Source: Dasypus novemcinctus
Taxonomy: Eukaryota > Chordata > Mammalia > Cingulata > Dasypodidae
DNA: 64,000 nucleotides
Direction of reading: 5' to 3'
NCBI RefSeq assembly: GCF_030445035.2
Contig: NC_080701.1
Location: forward strand, 12,180,739 to 12,244,738
The notes beneath the pieces were generated by a model. That model had not been told where the DNA came from, did no database searches, and worked only from the letters and a program-made list of their open reading frames with translations. This document shows, piece after piece, positions 48,011 through 57,660 of the stretch. Position numbers and translations under genes: made by a program. Every line of letters starts with the position of its first letter. Within the stretch, counting starts at the first letter, position 1.

Positions 48011-48454
48011 TGTTATGTGTTGAGTTTTCCTCCCAAGAAATGTGGAGGTCCTTGTCCCCAGCACCTCAGAATGGGACCTTTATTTGGGAATAGGGTTGTT
48101 GCAGCTGGAACTAGTTAAGATGACGTCCCAGTGGTGTAGGGGGGGGCCTTAATCCAATATGGCTGTTGTTCTTCTAAGAGGAGAAGAGACACAGGGGAGA
48201 AGGCCATGGGAAGAGGGAGGCAGAGACTGCAGTGACACAGCTGCCAGTCAATGAATGCCACAGAGTGCCAACTGCATGAGAAGCTAGAACATGGCAAGGA
48301 AGGAGTCTTCCCTAGAGCCCTCAGACAGAGATGGCCAGGCCAACACTTGGATCTTAGACCTCTAACCTCCAGAAACGCGGGAGAATACATCTCCATTGCT
48401 TTAAACCACCAAGTCTGCAGTAATTTGTTACAAGAGCCCTAGGAAACTGATTCA
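48011..48454 (+). mobile_element. MLT1 (MaLR) solo LTR
   Basis: Starts 'tgttatgtgttgagttttcc', then 'gtccttgtccccagcacctc', 'ccttaatccaatatggctgt', 'gacctctaacctccagaaac' and 'gtaatttgttacaagagccc' to 'aaactgattca'. All MLT1 landmarks are in order, and it interrupts the old L1. Confidence 0.88.
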
Positions 48455-49079
48455 CCCTGTTCAACTTCTCTAGTAAGCAAAGAAACACAAATTCAAACAA
48501 GATACCATTTTTAACCATCAAGTTGGCAAACATTTTTAAAATGTTGATGTACAGAATTGATTACAGATATAAGACATGGGTACTCTGTTAATTTTTTTTT
48601 TTTTTTGCAAATTCTTAGCGTTTTTTTGAATAGCATTTGGCCATGTGTATCTTTTCAAATCTTTTAATATATTCATGTTTTTCAGTCCATTAAATTCACA
48701 TCTAGGAATTTTTTCTAGCAATATATTTATAGATATACACAAAAATGTATGCACTGCATATCAGTTTCAATCAGCATGATGCCAAAAAAAAGATTTGTTA
48801 ATTATTGCACATCCAAATGATGGTATATCCAGAAGATACTTTTAAATAACATTTAATAACTTTGGGAAATGTTATCACTATCGTAAGTAAGGAGGCACAT
48901 TTAAATGTGTGCAACGTGATTCGAGTTTTGCAAACAGAAATTTAAACACATATACATTCAAAAAGCCTATAACAAATGTCAATGACAGCCATCTTCAGGT
49001 GGTGGCATATGGGTAATTTAATTTTTTTTTCTTATATTTTTACATATTTCCCAGATTTCCTACAATAAATACATGTCAC

Positions 49080-49530
49080 TGTGGTAATTTGGAACTATGT
49101 ACCTCAGAAAAACGTGTTCTTAAATTCAATCCTATAAGGTATGGACCCATTGTAAGTAAGATCTCCTCAAGATGTTACTTCTGTTGAGGTGTGGCCCAAA
49201 TGAATCCGTTGGGCTGTAATCCCAATTATTGGAGTTCTTTGTAGGCAGTGGGAAAGTAAGACATGAAAGCCAGAGGTAGTAGCCAGAAGCTACCTGGAAG
49301 AAAAGGCGAGGCCAGGAAAGGCCGCCATATGCATTGCCACGTGACAGGAGCCAAGGACCAAAGATTACTGGAGCCAGCCCCAGAACACAAGTCATCAGGA
49401 AGAAAGGATCACCTTGATGGTGCCTTGATTTTGGATCTCTCCTAGGCTCAAAACTGTGAGCCAATACATTCCCATTGGTTAAGCCAAGCCACTGCATGGT
49501 ATTTGCTTTAGCAACTAGGAAACTAAAACC
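49080..49530 (+). mobile_element. Xenarthran-looking MaLR-like LTR, copy 2
   Basis: Starts 'tgtggtaatttggaactatg', contains 'cagaaaaacgtgttcttaaa', 'ttgaggtgtggcccaaatg', 'catatgcattgccacgtgac', 'ttgatggtgccttgattttg', 'ctcaaaactgtgagccaata', and ends 'gcaactaggaaactaaaac'. It is laid out like a MaLR LTR but with its own body sequence, shared with 47234-47821. It abuts the 3' end of the ancient L1. Confidence 0.7.
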
Positions 49531-50692
49531 CTTAAAACCATAAACCATATTTGAAAACAAATACTGATCTTCCTAACTAGAATTTAATTTCCTCAAGGGC
49601 ATCTTTATCAAGCATATCATCTATAGCATTCTAATTCCTACAGGATTAGGGCCCAGCAAAAGAAATCCACTATGTTTTAAACAAAGTGGATAATAAAGAA
49701 ATATTTGTCCAGTTTAGGAAAAAAACTTCCTTCTTGGCTTTTCTGTTTTCTTTTTCAAAAGAGCATTTGGCATATTTTTAAAATGTTGAATCATCATCTA
49801 AGACCTGCTTTTCATGTGGGCATGTGATAAATGTCACTGCCTGCTCTGCTGGAAGCAGAAGGCAGACCCATTGCCTGAAAGAGTTAATGTTGACACTTCT
49901 GGCCACCTGTTGAGCATCTGCCACATGGCCTTCATTTCAAAAGCCACCAACCCAGGAAAGGGATTTTTGCTTTGCAGTCAATTTATACACAAAGACAGGG
50001 ACAATGCAAATAAGAAAGTCCCAGTCCACAAATAAACATTTTTTTAAGCAACCCAGACAATGAAATGGATGACAGCCTTTTCTCCCAGAACTTTTTTCTA
50101 ATTGCATTTTATTGATTTTTCAGAGGAAGCAAAAAGGCTAACGTATAATTGACCAAAAGAAATAGAGGTAATAAACCAAGCCACAAAGTCTTGAGAAAAT
50201 GTGTGTACATGGTGAAATAACTCTGATAATGAAAATCTGTTACATTTTGTTGAAGTCGTGAAATTACCTACACAAACCACTTTTGCTGTTGAAGAGCTGG
50301 GTAAGGCCCTGTGCTTCAGAGCACTGTGAGGTGAGATCAGGCCTGTTTCCAAATCTGTCTGTCCTCTGGGTATTTTAAATTCTAAATTTCAAAAGCATGC
50401 CATGGAAACTTCTGAGCTCTCTGTGAAGACCTCTGGAGGAGAAGGATTGTGCGTGGGAGAGGAGCGTGGGGCTCTTACCAAGGCGTTTGACGAGGTCTCT
50501 TGATATCCTCAAAGCCCAGATGCTTAATTAGTATAATATCCAAAGGACCAGTGGATGGAGGCCAGTCTGGGATAACGGGTTACTGATATACTACTGTGTT
50601 TTCAACATAGTTATCAATGTAGCTTGCATGTGCAATTATTTGGGGTTAATCAGAATTAGGATCAGGGTAAAGGGATCAAGATGATGGAGTTT
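49531..50692. other. Unassigned AT-rich sequence
   Basis: No gene, RNA or confident repeat recognised. Confidence 0.5.
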
Positions 50693-50707
50693 CAAATTAC
50701 ACAGACC

Positions 50708-51150
50708 CTTGGGAAGCGGACTTGGCCCAGTGGTTAGGGCACCCATCTACCACTTGGGAGGTCCACGGCTCAAACCCTGGGCCTCCTTGACCCGTGTGCA
50801 GCTGGCCCATGCGCAGCACTGATGCGTGCAAGGAGTGCTGTGCCATGCAGGGCTGTCCCCCACATAGGGGAGCCCCATGTGCAAGGAGTGCGCCCCGTAA
50901 GGAGAGCCGCCCAGCATGAAAGAAAGTCCAGCCTGCCCAGGAGTGGCGCCACACACAGAGAGCTGACACAGCAAGATGATGTAACAAAAAAAGACACAGA
51001 TTCCGGGTGCCGCTGACAAGAATACAAGCAACACAAAAGAACACACAGTGAATGGACACAGAGAGCAGACAATGGGCGGGGGGTAGGGGCGGGGAGGAAG
51101 AAGGGGAGAGAAATAAATAAAAAATAAATAAATCTTTTTTTAAAAATTGA
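50708..51150 (+). mobile_element. DAS-type SINE, long architecture
   Basis: Head 'gggaagcggacttggccc', long central module, 'tccgggtgccgctgacaag', a G-rich insertion in the tail (about 51074-51096), then AAATAAAT repeats and CTTTTTTT. The TSD caaattacacagacc (50693-50707) versus caaattacacaggcc (51151-51165) has one mismatch in 15. Confidence 0.95.
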
Positions 51151-51165
51151 CAAATTACACAGGCC

Positions 51166-51849
51166 TTTTGACCTAATATTTGGGTGTTCCTGTACCTCAC
51201 TCCCTATACACCTATACCTTGAGTCATCAGCCAGTGTTAAGTGATGGGAGAGAATCAGATCCCTCAGATGTGCAGGGGTAGGAAAAAAGTTAAGAATCGC
51301 TGACACCAATAAAAATAGGTAAGGGAGGCTCGTCCAATCTGTGGGTAAATTGTAGTGAATACCATTCTCTAAACTGACCTGGAAAGGTTGACCTGAAGAG
51401 ATGAGTGGAACAAGAAGCTACTTAAGAGGGGAAGTGTGAGGTCCTACCTTTGGGTCCAAAGCTTAACTGCACAAGCACAGGGCGATGGATATGGCTAAGT
51501 GGGGGACCTTGTGAAAAGCCCAGAAGAAAAAGGCTCAGGTACCAACATTGGGGCCTACCAGAAATTCATGCTAAGCAATATTTATAGACATACAGGCTCT
51601 GGAATGAAGAAGTCTACCCTGGTCAGACCACACCCAGAGGAATTAGCCTCGTTCTCTGGTGCCATTTTTAAAGAGGATAGAGACCAATAGGAGTGGTTGG
51701 AGAAGCAAGTAAGAGAAGGGTGGAGGGTCGTAAACCATAGCAGAGGAGGAATGGAGAAGTAAGCCTAAGGAAGGAATGACTTGGGAGTAGATGGAAGGGC
51801 AGGAACTATCTTCAAAGATTAGAAGAACAGGGAGATTCCCCACCACCTC
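51166..51849. other. Unassigned unique sequence
   Basis: Nothing recognised. Confidence 0.5.
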
Positions 51850-52040
51850 TGGTGGGTCCTTTCTCCATGCTTTCAAAGCCCCATGTGCATACCCCTAATT
51901 TGGGAGAAACTTATCTCTGAGTTCATTTCTTTCCAGAGATTGTAAGCTCTGTGAGACTGTCTTACTTTCTTTGTCTCCTCAGCATATAGTAAGTTCTCAG
52001 TTAATTGTTTCTTGACCAGAAGAAAGAGGACTTGAACTTA
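51850..52040 (+). repeat. L2 3'-end fragment
   Basis: 'gattgtaagctctgtgagac', 'tttctttgtctcctcagca' and 'atatagtaagttctcagtta' follow the L2 3' end order. Left edge approximate. Confidence 0.6.
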
Positions 52041-52312
52041 TGCCTGTCTCCTAGAAATAGGTCTCACTATGACCCATAGTTGGGAGCTATAAGCAAGACA
52101 GATTACAGCTCAATATAAGGCAGTGGTAAGCAATAGAGTTGAACGAAATGACATAGCCTACCTCAGGAAGCAATGCCTTCAGATCCAATGGCCACTTAAC
52201 AACCAAAAGGAGTTCAAAATTCAGATGCGAAGTTGGAACGATGGTCTTTGAGGAGACATCTCCCCAGCCTGTGACTAGTGATTCTATCCAAATGTGCTCA
52301 CCATTCTTCTTT

Positions 52313-53087
52313 TTTATTATTATCTTTTTTTAAAAGATTCATAAATCACACAAAATGTTACATTAAAAAATGTAAGAGGTTCCCATATACCCCACTCCCC
52401 ACACCCCCCACTCTTCCCACATCACCAACTTCTTTCATTAGTGTGGTGCATTCTTTGCATTTGATGGGTACATTTTGGAACACTGCTATACAGCATGGAT
52501 TATAGTTTACATTGTAGTTTACACTCTCTCCCAGTTCATTCAATGGGTTGTGTGGCAGGATATATAATATCCTGTATCTGTCCCTGCAATATCATTCAGA
52601 ACAACTCCAAGTCCCAAAAATGCCCAAATGCCCATCAACAGATGAATAGATAAACAAACTGTTGTATATATATACAATGGAATATTACTCAGCTGTAAGA
52701 AAGAATACAGTACTAACACATGGGATAACATGGATGAATCTTGAGGACCTTATGTTGAGTGAAGCAAGCCAGGCATTGAAGGACAAATACAACATGACGT
52801 CTCTGATAGGAATTAAGCAAATCAAGCTGTCTTAGAGAGCTAGAGACTGGAAGGTAGGCTTACAGGAAATAGGGGGGAGAGAAAGGTTGTGAGCCGACGC
52901 TCACACAGGAGAAATCTATGATAAAGTGGAGGTAAGTAGTTGTGCAGTGAAGGAATAAGACAGGGGCGTAGGGATAATATTGGGTTGGGCTTTGCAGGTT
53001 TGAGGGGTCAAGGGTTGGGAGGATGGGTCAGAGGGTCCATGGAATTGGGGGGAGATTTGGGGGGGAGCAGGTGAACACGGGAGATTG
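52313..53087 (-). mobile_element. Twin-primed (5'-inverted) L1 insertion
   Basis: The left part (52313-52618) is L1 3' UTR in antisense with its A tail as T/A-rich sequence at the left edge and a C-rich (G-rich on L1 strand) tract at 52387-52412. The right part (52619-53087) is an upstream L1 segment in sense ('caaatgcccatcaacagatg', 'caatggaatattactcagc'). The two meet at a shared 'aaatgccc'. One TSD, ccattcttcttt, flanks the whole block at 52301-52312 and 53088-53099, and the site reads CTTT/AAAA, like an L1 endonuclease site. So this is one insertion with an inverted 5' part. Confidence 0.85.
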
Positions 53088-53099
53088 CCATTCTTCTTT

Positions 53100-54695
53100 A
53101 AAAGGAAGGGTTTAAGTGCTCCAAGAGGCACGCGAAGGCCCATTTCTGGCTTCCTCTGCCAGCACCTAATGAAGAAGCCACGGAGAGGTTGACCTCAGCT
53201 CCCAGGTCAGATAAACAAGCTACAACCCAGGAGCAGGACAACACAGCAGTGCAGCTTTCTCTCAGTTTACGCATCTTAACTCACGCAGGCAATCCCCCCA
53301 TTCAATTTGCCTCCTAAGTGACCTCCTACCAGGCTGCTGGCTCCATCTCTGACTCGGCTACACCAGCTTGAAGTTCCCACTTGGGGTGCTGGGAAGGGCC
53401 CCACAGACTGGATCATAGTGGGAAGGACCCCGAGGGGCACATCTCCTGGCACCCTGGCCTAGGCCTGTGTGGGTGTGGCACAGGAAGTGGTCCTGGCGGA
53501 GGGAAGGGGGCTACGGGCTGAGGCCCTCAGCTCCCATGCGTGCACAATCCAGGGGTGGCCTTGGGTGCTGCAGCAGCCCTGACCTCAGGCACCCAGGGCA
53601 GGGGCACCCCCAGGGGCAGGCGCTGGGGGACGACCCCAAGTGTAGTTGGGCCACCTGGTGGCATGAGGAGCTTCCCAAGCAGCAGCTGGATGCTAGCAGG
53701 CCCTCCAGGAACATGCTGGCTCTCCATGGCGGGCTTCTGGCCTGATGCACCCCACTCCCCGAAGAGAAACAGAAGAATTACAAGAAAAAGGGGCCATCAC
53801 AGAGAGCCTGTCCCATGGGGGCCGGGCCCAAGGAAGCCAACAACTAAAACGAGTCACCCCTCCAGGTCCATCCTGGGTTTCCAAGACAGGACTGCCAGGG
53901 CAGCTGTGTCCAGTACCAGGGTCCAGGGACCCGGAGCCCACAGAGCCCAGGAGCCAGCCAGGGCCCCTGCAGGGGCTTTTAAATCAGCTCCTGTGCTCTG
54001 TGCCAGAAAGGGCTTGGCATTTCCAAGGGGCACTGAAGACTTCTCCACCCAGTCATGGTTTGGTGCTGGCTGAAGGAAAAATTGGTAGATTAGCTGGAAC
54101 AATTTCAGGCCAGGGATACAAGTGGGAATGAAATTAATAGCTCAGTTCTCACACAGAAATGCCATCAGGTAACTTCTAAAGGCACCTGTTTTCTTTGCCT
54201 AGACCTATCTCCAAAAATCCCATGACTTGATTCTCCAACGGCCCCAAAGCTTCTGCCCAGGTCACAGAATGTGCCCTCCCTCTCCATGTCCAGGGCCCTG
54301 CAAACGAGTCAAGCTCCACTGGAAGGCAGAGATCAACCTCAGCTCATTTAAAATCGGAGGCAGGGCCGTTCCCAGGTGGACAGCGGCCAGGCCCGGGGCA
54401 CTGAGTGTGTTTGAGTGTGAGTGTGAGTGTAAGTGTGTGTTGCGAGGGGCGGTTGGCAGGTGGAGAGGCAGCCTGCAGTACTCAGGGAGTTTGAGAGTTT
54501 CTAAAAAAAATACACCAAACCATGTCCTGTGAGTGTGCTGCGCTGATAACTTTCCTTCTCCGGTTCCATCCACCTGGTCAGCACCCTTCATGGAGTGGCA
54601 TGTGGTGGTCACAGACTGGCGGACAGCACTGCGTCGCCAGCCACGAGGGGGGAGTTTGTGTCTTCCTCATTGACATCTAGAGCAGTTGAGCTATT
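53100..54695. other. Unique GC-rich sequence; open frames but no supported gene
   Basis: The 53460-54100 part is GC-rich and has open frames on both strands (53540-54073, 177 codons; 53745-54131; 53693-53941 antisense). These overlap each other and show no domain, repeat-protein pattern or clean splice sites. A TGAGTG-type microsatellite lies near 54404-54440. I read it as non-coding with low stop frequency. Confidence 0.45.
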
Positions 54696-54709
54696 GAAAA
54701 GCAGCCTCT

Positions 54710-54914
54710 ATGATGTGCACCATTGACCATGAGGAGCAGCGATGCCCAGAGATATACTGACCAAATGCAATGGATATGTCATGATGAAGGGAGAGAGTGT
54801 TGCTGGTGGGGGGAGTGGTGGGGTGGGGGTGGTGGGGTTGAATGGGACCTCATATTTTTTGGATGTAATATTTTTTAAAAATGAATTAAAAAATTTAAAA
54901 AAAAAAGAAAAAAA
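54710..54914 (+). mobile_element. 5'-truncated L1 3' end (family A), perfect TSD
   Basis: About 205 bp matching the last part of 61177-62651: 'aatggatatgtcatgatgaa', a G-rich tract (runs at 54808-54813, 54820-54823, 54825-54829, 54834-54837), 'ggttgaatgggacctcat', then the A tail. The TSD gaaaagcagcctct is perfect at 54696-54709 and 54915-54928. Confidence 0.93.
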
Positions 54915-54928
54915 GAAAAGCAGCCTCT

Positions 54929-55354
54929 GATTTCCCCCCACCTGTCCCCATGCATAGGGGCACACGTGCCCCGGCTGTGGTAGGCGTGGAGTGCCCTTGG
55001 GCTCAGGAGTTCAGTAGGCTCAGCTCTGCGACCACCGTGACGTGGCATGGCCACACCTGCCGCGTGAGGCCACTGTGTAGTACCTGAGATGACGGGCATG
55101 GCCCTGACACACAGCAAACACCCTATAATATTGCTCCCAGCTACAGGGTGGGGACATCGGGGTCTATGATCCCATACACGTGGTCCCATTTTTGGAATAA
55201 TTCCTCCTTAGGGACCTAGACCTTGACTCTGAGTAGTTGTGGTGCTCCTTAACCCTCTGCCTGTCCCACCTGTGTCTCCTGCTGAGAACAGACCTGACCT
55301 CTATGCTACAGTGCTTAGACCTAGAGGGTAATAAATGGAAGCAAATGGAGTCAA
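54929..55354. other. Unassigned unique sequence
   Basis: Nothing recognised. Confidence 0.5.
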
Positions 55355-55622
55355 TTTTTTAAAAATGTTACATTCAAAAAATGTAAGAGGTCGCCAAATA
55401 CCCCCCACCCCCCTCACCCCACTCCACCCACATCACCAACCTCGTTCATCATCGTGGCGCATTAATTGCATTTGATGAATACGCTTTGGACCACTGCTGC
55501 ACCACATGGATAATGGTTTACATTGTAGTTTACACTCTCCCCCAGTCCACCCAGTGGGCCATGACAGAACATACAATGTCCAGTATCTGTCCCTGCAGCA
55601 CCACTCAGGACAACTCCAAGCT
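55355..55622 (-). mobile_element. Antisense L1 3' end (family B), 5'-truncated
   Basis: Same sequence family as 52313-52618: 'aaaaatgtaagaggtcgcc', a C-rich tract at 55401-55425, 'gtttacattgtagtttacac', 'gtccctgcagcaccactcag'. The A tail is at the left. It breaks at 'ctccaagc'. No secure TSD. Confidence 0.8.
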
Positions 55623-56479
55623 AATGGTTTTTTGTGTATACTTTTGGTTGCAGAATTACTTTTTGTCCTTCTGGATATATTCCCTTCTTTAGACTCATGG
55701 GCCCAGAAACCCATATAGATTTTTCTCAACAATGTGTTTCCCTTCCTTAATTGCCAGTCAGACTTTAGACTAGTCTCAGGGAAAGAACAGTCATTCACTC
55801 ACTCTTTCAGTCACCCACGTATTGACTTGACACACATCTACAGAAGAGCTGAGCAAGCACTGGCCAGGCAGGCGGATCAGGCTTGGCCGCTCTCCTGAGA
55901 AGCTCTCGGTCTGCCAGGGAGCACGACAGCATGCAGAGGTAGGGGCCCAGGGTTGTTAGAAAAGCAGAGCACTGAACTCTTCCTGGAGGTGTGGGAGAAG
56001 CTGCGATAAGAAACATGCATGCTCAGTCCCAGAGGTCCCAGTTGGTGCTGGCCAGGTGGAGGGCATGGCTTGCAGCAGGCACCCCCGGACAAAGTCACAG
56101 CATGAAAGTGCACAGGGCATGCAAGGAACATTCTGTGCGTCTGTAGGTGTGAAAAAAAGGGGCTTCCCAAGTCATCTCTAGGGACCTGAGATGGCCAGCC
56201 ATGTTGCCTTCCTTAAAAAATAGTGTAGAAAATGCACCCATCTTAATAGGTCTTCAAACAGGTTTTTAACAAGGATTAAAAGTCAAAATGACCTGAAGGT
56301 AAAACGCTGAAGTAAAGGAGAGCCAGCAAGGGCTCCAAAATCCCAGCGGGTGGCTAAGCATGCTGCTGGCAGGCCCTGCAGGACTTGCACATAGTCCGTC
56401 TTTAGGGGGTACATGCCTGCTCTAGAAGACAAGGAGGGGGAGTGTCCACAAAGCAAAAATAGAGAGGAATGTGAGCCCA
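55623..56479. other. Unassigned unique sequence
   Basis: Short overlapping frames only. No gene or named repeat. Confidence 0.5.
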
Positions 56480-56600
56480 GAGTGCAACAACACCGGCTCA
56501 CAGGTGAGGAAGCAAAGCCCAGAGAGGGGAGGGGACTTGCCCAAGCTCACCTGGCAACACCGGCACTGGAGCCCAAGTGCCCTAAGTCCCCGTCAAGTCA
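56480..56600 (-). repeat. MIR fragment, antisense
   Basis: 'acaggtgaggaagcaaagc', 'ccagagaggggaggggac' and 'ttgcccaagctcacctggc' are the antisense MIR core. Confidence 0.7.
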
Positions 56601-56761
56601 CCTCAGAAGGACAGTTAAGAGACTGTATCATGGTGGACAAGGTAATTTATGATCCAGCTCTACTTCTTTCTCCAGACTCCTGTTCTGCCATCACCCACCT
56701 ACATGCTCTACTTCCATCATTCTGAACCACTTGTGAATTTCCAAACACCGCCCCCACTCTC

Positions 56762-57041
56762 TAGTTCTATCTCTGTTTCTATCTCTGTTTCTATCTCTAT
56801 CTCTATCTCTATCTCTAACTCTATCTCTATTTCTAACTCTATCTCTATCTCTATCCCTATCTCTAACTCTATCTCTATCTCTATCCCTGTCTCTAACTCG
56901 ATCTCTATCTCTAACTCTATCTCTTTCTATCTCTAACTCTATCTCTAACTCTATCTCTTTCTATCTCTAACTCTATCTCTATTTCTAACTCTATCTCTAT
57001 CCCTATCTCTAACTCTATCTCTAACTCTATTTCTATCTCCT
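56762..57041. repeat. (CTATCT)n hexamer array with CTAACT variants
   Basis: About 280 bp of 6-bp units, mainly CTATCT with interspersed CTAACT, CTGTTT, CCTATC and TTTCTA variants. The variants recur at spacings that suggest higher-order duplication. The Ser-Ile-Ser open frame over it (from 56649) is an artefact of the 6-bp period. Confidence 0.95.
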
Positions 57042-57458
57042 TGCCTTACTTTGCCAGGGTTGCTATGACAGAGACCACACACTGGTTGGCTTAAACCACA
57101 GGGATTTCCCAGCTGGCAGGCTGTAGGCTAGAAGTCCAAAATCAAGGTGTGAGCAGGGCTTGCTTTCTCCCAGAGTCTGTTGCATTCCAGTGGTGGTTGG
57201 CCACAGGCCTTGGTGCTCCCTGGCACCTCGGCCTCAGCCGCATGGCAATCTCCCTCTTCTTCTTTGGCTTCTCCTGAATGGCTACTTCCAAATTTCCTCT
57301 GCTTATAAGGATTTCAGACGTATTGGATTACAGCCCAGCATGATTCAGTTTAGCCTTAACTTCTTCACAGGTTCTATTTACAAATGAGCTCACACTCAAA
57401 GGACCCAGTGTTAGCACTTAAACATGGCTTTGTGGGGGATGTAATTCCATCTACCACA
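57042..57458 (-). mobile_element. MLT1 (MaLR) solo LTR, antisense
   Basis: Plus strand starts 'tgccttactttgccagggtt', 'gctatgacagagaccacaca', 'aggctagaagtccaaaatc', 'cttcttataagg'-like, and ends 'ggggatgtaattccatctac'. This is the reverse complement of an MLT1 LTR. Confidence 0.85.
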
Positions 57459-57660
57459 CTTACCCTGAAGTGACAACCCTGCTTTCTAGGCCTGGAATGC
57501 TCTCCTCCAACCTTCCCACTCTTCCACTTAGCATTCATATTGGATATCGCCTCCTCCAGGAAGCCTTCCCTGACCCTCAAGGTTGTTAAGTACCCGCTTC
57601 GGTGGGCTTTCATACACCCCAGTGATCCCTACCATAGCAGTTAGCACACAGAGCTCAGCA

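Larger units (their letters stand above)
46330..49079 (+). mobile_element. Ancient L1 (ORF2 C-terminal half and 3' UTR), split by three insertions
   Basis: Sense L1M-type order: 'ggttatatggaagacc' (about 46434), 'gatattcaagaatttaaaat' (about 46862), 'atattccaaatagacta' (about 47010), then after an LTR 'tatgacaaactgggcaaaag', 'gacatgaaaatgcaattcag', after a second LTR 'aaacacaaattcaaacaaga' and 'taccatttttaaccatcaag', and a 3' UTR 'ttcccagatttcctacaata'. The reading continues logically across SINE 46486-46727, LTR 47234-47821 and MLT1 48011-48454, so all three inserted later. Non-functional. Confidence 0.82.
56660..57660 (+). repeat. L2 fragment split by a hexamer array and an MLT1 LTR
   Basis: 56700-56750 ('catgctctacttccatcatt', 'ctgaaccacttgtgaatttc') and 57459-57660 ('ggcctggaatgctctcct', 'ccaggaagccttccctgacc') read as consecutive parts of the L2 3' region. 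The (CTATCT)n array 56762-57041 and the antisense MLT1 57042-57458 lie between them. Confidence 0.6.

Noticed and set aside
53540-54073. 177-codon open reading frame as a possible gene
   Set aside because: GC-rich composition, overlapping frames on the other strand and in another phase, no domain, no clear splice signals or poly(A) context.
55355-55640. TSD for the antisense L1 at this site
   Set aside because: Flanks share only 'aatgg'-type short matches, too short to claim.
56649-56936. Ser-Ile repeat protein
   Set aside because: The 6-bp CTATCT array read in frame gives the Ser-Ile pattern. There is no start context or conserved flank.
56762-57041. CRISPR-like array or telomeric repeat
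   Set aside because: There are no spacers, the unit is 6 bp and variable, and the sequence is neither TTAGGG nor its complement. It is a simple-sequence array in mammalian DNA.
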